DNA from: Parachlorella kessleri
Taxonomy: Eukaryota > Chlorophyta > Trebouxiophyceae > Chlorellales > Chlorellaceae
Assembly: GCA_001598975.1 (NCBI GenBank)
Contig: BBXU01000417.1
Coordinates: 1-56,574, forward strand
Length of the DNA stretch: 56,574 nt
Direction of reading: 5' to 3'
The position numbers and the translations under genes were made by a program. The notes under the pieces are model-generated. The model was not told the DNA's origin, searched no databases, and saw nothing but the letters and a program-made list of their open reading frames with translations. Within the stretch, counting starts at the first letter, position 1. Each line of letters opens with the position of its first letter. This document shows, one piece after another, positions 28,683-37,657 of this stretch.

Positions 28683-31600
28683 ATGGCTACCAGCACCCAC
28701 ATGCAGTGCTCTGGGCCCCGTGTAACAGCGAGCCAGCTTCAGCCACGAACCATTCGCTCCCTGGTGATGGTCCCACCAAGGGTGCATGCTCCCAGGAGGG
28801 CTCCCCTAGCCCCTCTGGCCGCCAGCAGTGCTCCGGCCAAAAGCTCAACGAATGGCAACGGTGCGGCACTGGCCAAGGAGGATGTGGAGGTGCAGTACCT
28901 GACCAAACGTGCGGCTGATGTGACCAGGCACTTCCCCAGCGCCTTGGGTGTTGATGACTTCATGTCTCGTCTGGAGATTGCACTCTTCCAGCACGGCTTC
29001 CAGAACGACAACAGCATTGGTAAGCAAGGACTTTTACCGGGAGATGTCCACATAGGCATTTGCTGCAACTTGTATCATCCGCAATCCCACCTGTAAGCTG
29101 ACAAAGTCATAAGTGTATGAATCTGATTCCCCCTCGTGCGAAATGCTCCTTTTGACCTGCTGCAAGCTAAAGTTTATGAGTGACTGCACACCCCTGCCTG
29201 CAGCCATGGTGAACCTTTGCCGTGATGAGGTGACCCACGCCTTCAAGCACAAAATCGACCAAGTCTTTGGCTCTTCATTCTCTGTGCATGGCCTCGGAGG
29301 TATGTTGCAGACTGCGAGCAGTTAACTCTGTGCTCCGTCATCATCACACAGTATCTCCTAAAAGGATGTGCCTTGGAAGCATTACTGTCATTATTATTAT
29401 GTGTGGCAGGTAGTGCAAACAGGGAGCGAGAGGTGTACTGACAGGGCTGGTTGCAGACTGCAATGAGTCTTGCCCGAGTTGTGATCCATTCTGTTGTGGT
29501 GCAATGTTGCGCTGCCTATATGGCTACCTGAAGGAAAGTCCAGCCACATGCTACTATGAGCGTTAAGATTCGCTGTTCCCACCTGCAGGCGTGTTGAGCT
29601 GCGGGCTTGTGGGCATGGGGGCTGGCTTGAGCCACTCACCCGTAGATGAGGTGAGCACACCTAGCTGGCTGTCACCATATTGCTGCTGAGGACACTATTG
29701 AGATGCTACCATTAGTCTGCTCCTGTTGCTCAAGCACGGTAACCCTGTAGCCACCTCTACATACTTCCAACCTGGCTACCACGCTACCAACTTGTGCAGA
29801 GCTCTGGCAAGGAGCGCTATGTGTTTTTCAGCTTCCCCCACATTGCCATCGACTCCAAGGGGGTGGTGGGCAACATCGCCCGCCCTGGCCGGGCCGCCAT
29901 GTCGTGCGCCTGTGGAGCCATCATCAAGTCGCTGGGGGACATCAAGCGCGACGGCCTCACCTGCAGCTGCAAGCCCCCTGGCGGTGAGTATGGTACCGCT
30001 CTTTCCATGCTGCCAGACAAAAAGAAATGGTTGTGCCGAGCTGGGGTTGAAGGAAGGTCCCTGATAGGCATGGATGAGAGCCAGGATTGTCAGCTGGGCA
30101 CTATTGAGCGGATATCCTGGCACCCTTTTGTGGAGTTGCAGCACGAGCCCCTGGACAGCACCTGCTGTTACACAGCATCTCATCTGGTCGCTTCCCCTTG
30201 GACATCCCTTGGCACCAGCTGCCATGCCATGCCACTGGCCTGGCTTGATGTGGTGCAGGCCGAGGGTGCGGACCTATGGGCACTCCATGCAGCCTGCGCT
30301 GAAGCTCCTTGGGTACATATGCCAAATACCTGCTCTTCACTCCGCGCCGCAGTGCACGACCCCGAGGATGTGGAGCTGTCCGTCCTGAAGCAGCGCCTGG
30401 CGCGCCGCCTGGAGTTTGAGGGCCAGACCGACGCCTCCATCGAGGCGCTGGACCTGGCGGAGCTGACGCGCGTGGCTGAGCGGACTATCACCAGCGACCT
30501 GGAGTTCCTCATCTCCAAGGCGGTGGACACGTCCAAGGCGGACTACGCGGGTGGGTGCTGAGGGCGCTGTGCGTGATGTGCGCGCTGGTTTGTAGCAAAT
30601 GTAGTGCAGGAGGGTGAGTGAGGAGTGACAGCAGTAAGGCTGGCAGTGCGGTAGCGGGAGGTGGTGAGCAGGCCTCTCAAACGGAGGCCAGAGGGTCTGG
30701 CTTAGCTGACGGACGGCAAAGCTTGACAGCAGGGCAGAAGGAGATCTGGTGCGCAGTCCCGGCCCCATTGCCAGACTGCTAGCGTTGAGGCTTGACCGGA
30801 ATAGTCAGTAATATTTAGTAAGCCCTATGGGCAGCCACTCACTACCTGCTGCCATGCTTTGCTGCAGTGGTGACGGGCGTGCAGATCCACAACTGGGGGC
30901 AGGAGTTTGACAATGAGGAGCCCAACATGGAATTTGTGGCCCCAGCCAAGGTCTACGCAGTGATCAACGGCAAGAGGACGTACCTGGACCTCTCCAAGAT
31001 GCCGGTGGGTGGTTGGATGGATGGGTGTGTGCATACTGTTTGTTCGTTTTGGCTTCTCGAGTGCTGCCTGCCTGCTCAGCTGCTTGTTATTTGGTTGCCT
31101 GTTCGATTGAGCAGCGCCTTGTGCACCATGCATCATAGGCCCCATTACACAGCCAGCCTGGTGTGTGGTCGACTCATGTGACCGGCAGTGCACACTGTTG
31201 CACACTGTTTGCTCAAGCTCCACCCACCACCCCGACCCAAGCACAGCCTTCTGGCCTTACCTGCTGCAGGCGCTGACTCCCCGCCAGATACGGCTGTTGG
31301 CCTCCGCCCCCGACTCCCACTATGATGTGTCCCCGCTGGCGGCAGAGGAGGCGGTATGCAACACAGCTGGCCCGTCAACCGTGCGTGAGATCGACCCGCC
31401 GTACATGTATAGCAGCCGCCAGAGTCGCCGCAACGCCAAGCAGAGGATGCAGAAGTGAGTGCTGCTGCCTGGTTTGAGTGTGGTTGCAAGGGCTGCGATC
31501 GCGTTATACATGTAGAGTGAATCAGGCATTGTTTCTTTGTCTGCTGCTCAGTGGTGATGGCTTGGCATGATTGCACCAGCCCTGCCCGGTGTGGTGTAAA

Positions 31601-31690
31601 TGTCAGACTCCCAAGTGGTCACTGGACATTCAAGGACGATTCATGAGTGGCTTTGCTTGTTGCTGCTGCAGCTTCACCAAGCTCTTGTAG
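28683..31690 (+). CDS. LCIB-family theta-type carbonic anhydrase, plastid-targeted
   Basis: This is a relative of Chlamydomonas LCIB/LCIC, stromal proteins of the CO2-concentrating mechanism that recapture leaked CO2 as bicarbonate; diatom members are active theta carbonic anhydrases. Eight exons join in phase to 405 residues: 28683-29019, 29204-29299, 29589-29650, 29800-29983, 30353-30550, 30868-31004, 31270-31454 and 31672-31690. The first 60 or so residues are basic and Ala/Ser/Pro-rich, like a plastid transit peptide. Family blocks follow: NLCRDEVTHAFKHKI, GVLSCGLVGMGAGLSHSPVD, KERYVFFSFPHIAI, MSCACGAI, VVTGVQIHNWGQEF and FVAPAKVYAVINGKRTYLDL. Candidate zinc ligands are the Cys of NLCRDE, the His of FPHIAI and a Cys of SCACG. 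A bestrophin gene follows on the same strand. Intron 29984-30352 is in frame and stop-free. Confidence 0.93.
29392..29431 (+). repeat. Dispersed repeat family 2 (GTGGCAGGTAGTGC), copy A
   Basis: Within an LCIB-like intron, the core GTGGCAGGTAGTGCAAACAG is preceded by an ATTATTATTATG stretch. The same core occurs twice in reverse orientation at 32330-32425 and once forward at 40689-40740. It is part of a short interspersed repeat family of unknown origin. Confidence 0.6.
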
Positions 31691-32210
31691 ACGTGGCTTG
31701 GCAGTGCCACTGGTAAATGAAGATGGTCCTCAGTAGGATAGTTGTCAGTGGACGCCTCTCATGGCGTGCGTCCTATAACATATATGTGTTGCCATACACT
31801 CTGCTGTGCTGAGAATTTACTTTCTGCGTACAACCCAAATACAGTGACACTGCTCCCTAGTCCTTGGATATTTGCTGGGCTAGGTGTCATGGCTTGTCAA
31901 CTGCACAATGAATGGAAATTACACAAGAACGGGAGCTCAATGCCTTGCTCTTCTTTCTTATTATTTCCCTACTTGTTGTATACTTGTTTTCGTTTGCCAG
32001 GTCTTTACTCGCTCGTTTTATCACTTTGCTAGCGTGTTGTCTTGGTGGGGCTGATGCCTAGTGTAATAACCTTGCCTTAAACCGAGATCAGAGCAAGCTA
32101 GCATCCGAGTAAATCGGGCGATCATCAGCTGCAAACGAAGGCCAAAGCAACCTTTTCGCTCATACAGGGCCTTGAAGGCCACCTCGACAGCCGTCTTTTT
32201 ATTATCTCCC

Positions 32211-32456
32211 GGGGGGGGGGGGGGGAGGGCTTGTATATTAGCTCAGAGCTCAGGCAAGACTCAGGCTCATTCTGCATCCCGCCCTGTCAATTCCGTCCAG
32301 TCCAGTCCAGTCCAGCCCAGCCCAGCTCTACTCCCTGTTTGCACTACCTGCCACCCATACTAATATTAGCTCAACTCACTCCCTGTTCGCACTACCTGCC
32401 ACCCATGCTAATATTAGCTCAGCAATCAGGCAAAGCCCAGAGCAGTTTCGCATCCA
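32211..32456. repeat. Repeat cluster: poly-G, direct repeats, and two inverted copies of family 2
   Basis: After a run of 15 G residues come a TATTAGCTCAGAGCTCAGGCAA block, several CCAGTCCAGT pentamers, then two tandem units of about 45 bp reading CCCTGTTYGCACTACCTGCC followed by ACCCATRCTAATATTAGCTCA. A second TATTAGCTCAG...CATCC block closes the cluster. The two tandem units are the reverse complement of the family-2 core at 29396 and 40696. Confidence 0.75.
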
Positions 32457-32744
32457 GTTAAGGCAGTTCCACAGCTACGTAACCTTGGTCGTGCAGGGGT
32501 GGGCGCCCCAAATGGATTTCACTCAGTGGGCATTGGTTGTTGCACAACTCACCTTTCAAAGTACGTTGTGCAGCCGGCAAGGCAGGCTTCCCCGCTGCGT
32601 CCTGGCCACCTGTGCTCAGTCCTGGCCATGGTCCAACCCAGGGTGCTGCTCGGTTTGCAGGGTAACCTTATGGAACCAAACATCTGTACATCCTAACAGT
32701 GTCAGTGCAGAGTGCTCAGGGTTTCTTATGCAAGTTGCATTTCC

Positions 32745-32864
32745 TCGTAATTGTCAGGTATGGGAGGCTTGCACGTCCAACTACAGGACACGGAGTTTGT
32801 TGCTTCGTAATTGTCAGGTATGGGAGGCTTGCACGCCCAACTACAGGACACGGAGTTTGTTGCT
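32745..32864 (+). repeat. 60-bp tandem duplication (two copies, one mismatch)
   Basis: The unit starts CGTAATTGTCAGGTATGGGA and ends TTTGTTGCTT. It occurs twice head to tail with a period of exactly 60 bp and a single difference visible (ACGTCC against ACGCCC). The near identity indicates a recent duplication or selection. The 60-bp period keeps a reading frame open across both copies, but no start or homology supports a gene. Confidence 0.9.
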
Positions 32865-33174
32865 TCGCATATTGCTATGCATGGAGCCTGAACTCCAAGG
32901 ACCGCAGGACTTGCTCAATTCACTACTTTATTTAATACAGCAGCGCGCCAGCGCCCCTGCTGAGGTGGGATAGTCTACTACAGATGGTATCAAATTCCTA
33001 CTCTCCCACACTGCAAGGCCATCGTCAACACAAAACGCTGGAAGATTGCTTGGCACGCGGTTGATCCGAGCAGGGGCGCTAGCTGTGTTAGGCATTCTCT
33101 CCGTGCTTGGGCCTCCAGTTGTAACCCCCTCGGCACTTAGGAGATCATATAAATCGTCCCAGACAAAGCCCATC

Positions 33175-36100
33175 ATGCAGCAAGTCTTGCATGGGAAGTC
33201 TGCTTCCCTGTCGTTCAGGGCGTCGGTGGCACCACGGGGCCTGGCATTGAGGGCCCCTCTCGTGGCCCCAGGTGCGGCCCGCCGCCTCCACGCCCAGCCT
33301 CAGTGCCTTTTCAAGACAACTAAACCCGCTGTGCGCGATATTAAAGCGACTGCAGCGTCTAGCAGCCAGGTGTGCCATGTGGTATACTTTTAGTAGTAGG
33401 TGGCTGGGGCTTTGGGTAGCTTTCATGACTGCGTGGCACCAAGATCACCAGGACCATGTTGCTCCCTGTTTTCAACTTGAGCTGAAATGTTAAAGGCCAG
33501 GAAGGCCTTACTTCTGCTGCGAAGGCAGCCGGCCAGGAATTGCAGGAAGAGGCAGGTTTCCTGCTGTGCTCTGAGCAAAGATGGCCACTGCTCCTGTGCA
33601 GAACATACCGGTGGTCGACATCGAGACTGACTACAAAGAAATCAGCCGCAAAGATGCGCGCGTGGTGAGCCCTTAGCTTGAACTGGCCTGGACTGCCAAG
33701 GAGGCCACATAGCACCCCCTCCGCTGGTTCGCTGTGTTTGCTTTCTCTGGGCGTATACAAAACCCTGCGGCCCCCCTCTTGTGCCGGATGCGGCAACATG
33801 TGCCCTTCTGTGGTCCAGGTGTTTGACTTTGACCGGTGGGCGGCGCACCGCAGCACCTCCCGCTATGCCAGGCACATTTTTGGGCTGCCGGCATCCCGCC
33901 TGATGCGCGGCCTGTCTGGTCCCCTGCTGTACGTGATGGGAGTAGCCTCCGCTGTGTGCGCCTACGAGTACGCCCGTCAGGCAAGTTGTGCATATATGCT
34001 CAATCACAAATCTTTAACTGCTCCTGGCCATTTTGAACACGTAAGCTCCCCTGGGTTAGTTTTGGTCCATTGAGCTGTCGGCAGAATGATGCGCTGGGGT
34101 GCCTTAAACTGATATCTGATTCACCTTAGCTTGTGCCCTTGCAGACTGGCGTGCTGCCTGAGACCCTACCTGACTTCCTGCTGCGCTCCAAGGAGCCTTT
34201 CGCGCTCACCTCCTTTGCTCTTTCGCTGCTGCTGGTAAGACCATCAGACATATATAAAACACGTGCACGTTGCTGCCAATCAGCAGCCAACTGTTGGGGG
34301 GTGTGGCTGGTCTGCCCTGGGTTATGGTCTGGCTACAAGATGGATGCAGTGAAAGCTGCTGGGCTAACTATATGGGGCCCAGGACAGATTGCACTGCGAG
34401 TGTGCAGCATGGGTGGTGGCTTGCTTGCGTCACACGGGGGAGGCACCCTGTCCCTTCTCCAGGTCTTCCGCACCAATGCCAGCTACGAGCGCTGGGATGG
34501 CGCCCGGAAGATGTGGGGGCTGGTGCTCAACAGGAGCCGCGACATCACCCGCCAGGTAAGACAGACAAACTTGGCTGGAAAATACCCAGCTGCACAGTTG
34601 TGTAACTCAAGATTGCGCGAGCCTAACAGGCTCGGTGGTGGCTGCACGTATCCCACTGTGGTAGAGGCGCCATTTTTGGCGGATCTCAAAGTGGACTGGG
34701 TGCTGGTGATCCTCACTGTGTGCGCAGGGCCTGGCCTGGATCCCCAACGACCGGCCTGAGATGAAGGACATGCTGTGCCGCTGGGTGCCAGCCTTCTCCA
34801 AGGCGCTCATGTGCCACCTGCGCCCCGGCGAGGACGCAGCCAAGGAGCTGGCGGTAAGCTGTTCTGTGACCCGGCTTGATCGGTTGCCCGGCTACCCGAC
34901 CGGGCTGCATTGCTATGTGCAAGGGCCCATGCATGTGCGTGGTGCGCATGGACTGCCAGAGTGTGCCAGGTGCTGTTGTTCTGACTAAGAGTTCAGAACC
35001 AATATGCCGCATGAGATTTGCTACTGCTCCAAGGGGTGCTGGGCCTTGCAGAGTGGGGTGGTGCAGTAATGCTGCCAAGCTGTTGTTGCCGCAGGGCGTG
35101 GGCCTGCTGCCTCACGAGGTGGAGGCGTGCCTCAAGTCCACGCACCGGCCCAACTACGTGATGCAGGTGAGCCAGACCAACAAAAACTCTCCCGTAATGT
35201 TCTCGTGCCCAGTCGATGCCGTCACACTGCTGCTTTGAAGGCATGGCAGCTGGTGGTGCCTCATTTTGCTTAAGGTATTACTGGATTGTGCGCCATTCAC
35301 ACGGTCACTCACATGAATGTGAAGGACGCGTGTTACATCGTGCCGTGGCCTGCCTTGTTATGCAGGTGCTGGCTTCCATCATCCGGTCCTCCCAGGTGCC
35401 CATTGCCGCTGCCCTGGCCATGGAGGCCAACATCACTGCCTACGAGGACTGCCTGGGGGGCTGCGAGCGCATCCTGCGCACACCCATCCCCCTGTTCTAC
35501 ACTAGGTGAGTGAGGGCCGCGACAAGCGTTGCTTCAGCTTCTCCTCAACTCACTCATTGTAGCTGTTGTCCTGCTCCCATGACAGGACTCGAGTGGCACT
35601 GGTTCATCACTCACAGGTCAGCACTTGCAGTTACTTACGTAGTTAGCTACAGGTGGCAGTTCTGCTGGCTGCAATACCCTCAGAAGCCTGGGTTGAGAGA
35701 ACGTTAGCCAGCTGAAGTCAGTAGTATCGCTGCTGAGCGAGTTGAACTGACTGGAATTGCAGGCACACCTCCCGCTTCCTCATGATCTGGCTCACGCTGC
35801 TGCCCTTCACACTGTATGACACCTGCGGCTGGACCACCATCCCGCTGGCAGGCACCATCGCCTTCCTGCTGCTGGGTGAGCTGACTGTGGAGTGTCCAAA
35901 GGAGCCTTGCTGCCACCGGGCAGAAGCAAGACACATGCGACAGGCCGTTGACGCCCGGGGATGCATAGCCACATGCCACCTGGATCTCCCATGGCCCGGT
36001 TGCTGACCTGCTGGCGGTGTGCAGGCAGTATGGCGTGAAGCAACAAGCAGTTCGCTGGTGCTTTGCCTGCCATGCCTGCTTCCCTTGGAAGCATCATAGC

Positions 36101-36729
36101 GGAGCCTATGTGCCCTTAGAGTGGAAGTTGACAGCCAGCCTTGTGTTGCTGTGCAGGTGTGGAGGAGATTGGTGTGGCAATTGAAGGTGAGCCCTGGCCT
36201 GGGCAGGGTTTGCAAAGTGCCGCGTCATGATGCTGGGGCAGTACCTTGCACGGCCGCAGACTCGGGATACCTTGTAGTCTTAGCAGCAGCAGAAGCTGCT
36301 GGCCACCACGAAGCAACAACCCTGCCTTGCCAGCAGCCAGCCTTTGCCTGCCATCCCCCATTAGTTGCTTGCGAGCGCGTGCCCTGGACTCAAGGGCCCG
36401 AGGGCACTCGTTCGCCTGCTCGACCCATGCCCTGCACAGCACTGACCCCCTCCTGCTCGTGCCTCCCCAGCCCATAAAGTTACTGGTGCTTGCCCCTGCC
36501 CCCCGCAGAGCCCTTCACCGTGCTGGCCCTGGAGGCCATCTCCAACACGGCCTACGTGAACGTCAAGGAGCTGCAGGCCATGCACGAGAGGGGCACGCTG
36601 CCCAACGGCGACCAGGAGGACCTGGGCGCGCAGCGCATGGTGGCACTCTCCTACCCGGCGGCGGCGGCCGCCAGCGGCAGCAGCGGGCCCCCCCGGCTGG
36701 AGGCCAGCCGGAACGGTGCAAGGGTGTGA
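33175..36729 (+). CDS. Bestrophin-family anion channel, plastid-targeted
   Basis: This is a bestrophin/VCCN-type pentameric anion channel. Plant members conduct chloride across thylakoids; Chlamydomonas BST proteins pass bicarbonate into the thylakoid for the CO2-concentrating mechanism. Eleven exons join in phase to 441 residues: 33175-33369, 33581-33664, 33819-33980, 34145-34234, 34463-34555, 34728-34853, 35095-35166, 35366-35505, 35763-35875, 36157-36186 and 36509-36729. Exon 1 (65 aa) is basic and Ala/Ser-rich, fitting a transit peptide. Hallmarks are FDFDRWAAHRSTSRYARHIFGLP, FRTNASYERWDGARKMWG, SRFLMIWLTLLPFTLYD, and GVEEIGVAIEEPF with downstream NVKELQAMH. Intron 3 uses a GC donor (CAG|GCAAGT). 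The exon-2 acceptor (AAAG|ATGG) is weak, so that internal ATG could be an alternative start. The C-terminus is Ala/Gly/Ser-rich. It lies downstream of the LCIB-like gene. Confidence 0.93.
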
Positions 36730-37657
36730 GCGGCGAGGCGAGTGGAAGAGAGGGGAATGTGTCCCCCGAGGTAGTGACTTTGGAGGCGGGGCCGCAGTGT
36801 GCTGCATTGACAAAGCGGGTAAAATGTGGAGCAGCTCAGGTGACGAGGCAACTCAGCCGTCAAGGAGGTGATGCCCAGTGACGCTGCCATGCTTGTTTGT
36901 ACGACCGGGTTTTTTAAGTAGAGGGGGTGCCGCGGAGCAGGCTTTGGCAGGTTTTGAAAGTTGGGCGGTCCCTTCAGCTGGACCTTGGGTTGCTTGACAG
37001 TATGGAAGCCCTGGCAGGAACCATTGTAGCCATTGACAGGCTTTATTACTATCACACATCTCTTAGACAAGTGACCCACATTGCCATTCCTTTCCGTGCG
37101 CTGATGGCAGCACATGTACTCGTAACCCCTTGCTTTTGCTATGGCACATGGGAACCAATTCATTAGTTGTTTTGTTGGTCCTCCTCAGCTTGTGTTTCAA
37201 TGTTCTGAGCTCCTGGGGTAGTCTGGCTGCCTGTTACATGTTACGGATATGTGCAAGTCTTGACTACCACCTCACACATTGCACCCTCCTGAGCTGCTAC
37301 ATGGTCCTCCGATGTGAGGTGCCCTTGCGGGGTCGGGTATGATCCTTGCAAGATCAATTCACTTTGCTTGGCCCTCAGATGCAATGAGCGCGGGAGCCCG
37401 GGCAGCACATGCTTTGTGAAGTAGTCACCAGCAATGTATACCATTGCCCCTGTTCACCCAGCCCTTGAAGTAGTTCCAGTGCCACAATCAAGTCTGTCGC
37501 TGACAGGGTCATAGACCCATCCAGCCGCCACAGCCGCCACCCCGGGCAGACGGCATCAGGTGCTCCCAAGTCGGATGCCTAGTATGAGTCACAGAGACCG
37601 GCGTGAGCCAAGACATGGTACATTTGATTCTATTGATTTGTATTTATAACTGCTATT
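36730..37657. other. Bestrophin / permease intergenic region
   Basis: This 930 bp region lies between two same-strand genes. It contains a degraded retroelement integrase-like trace on the minus strand (37389-37480), described separately. The remainder, including the AT-richer 37600-37657 just before the permease start, shows no coding pattern. Confidence 0.5.
37389..37480 (-). pseudogene. Possible relic of a Ty3/gypsy-type integrase
   Basis: Read on the minus strand, two overlapping frames give GQWYTLLV and then GDYFTKHVLP, separated by a shift of one base. Retroviral-type integrases of plant Ty3/gypsy elements carry a Y-[IL]-L-V-V-x-DYFTKW block at this point, so the pair looks like one decayed motif with an indel. 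No LTR, reverse transcriptase or complete domain is visible nearby. The short match makes this tentative. Confidence 0.3.

Larger units (their letters stand above)
31691..33174. other. LCIB / bestrophin intergenic region
   Basis: This 1.48 kb region separates two same-strand genes. A TGTAA string at 32062 may end the LCIB-like transcript. The centre is full of repeats: a G15 run at 32211, family-2 repeats in tandem at 32330-32425, a related direct repeat (TATTAGCTCAG...CATCC) at 32233-32285 and 32410-32455, and a 60-bp tandem duplication at 32745-32864. A short inverted pair around AGCGCCCCTGCT lies at 32948 and 33065. No ORF here looks like a conserved gene. Confidence 0.5.

Noticed and set aside
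32485..32973. Plus-strand open frame carrying the 60-bp repeat as a 20-residue repeat
   Set aside because: The frame has no convincing ATG or homology; the 60-bp period alone keeps it open.
33142..33153. CATATAAAT TATA-like box before bestrophin
   Set aside because: It is only about 25 bp from the ATG, so it would place transcription start at or past the initiator; probably coincidental.
32928..33176. Minus-strand ATG-started ORF of 82 codons overlapping the bestrophin start
   Set aside because: Its composition is plausible, but there is no recognised family, it crosses a short inverted repeat, and it overlaps the 5' end of a certain gene. Not enough to call a gene.
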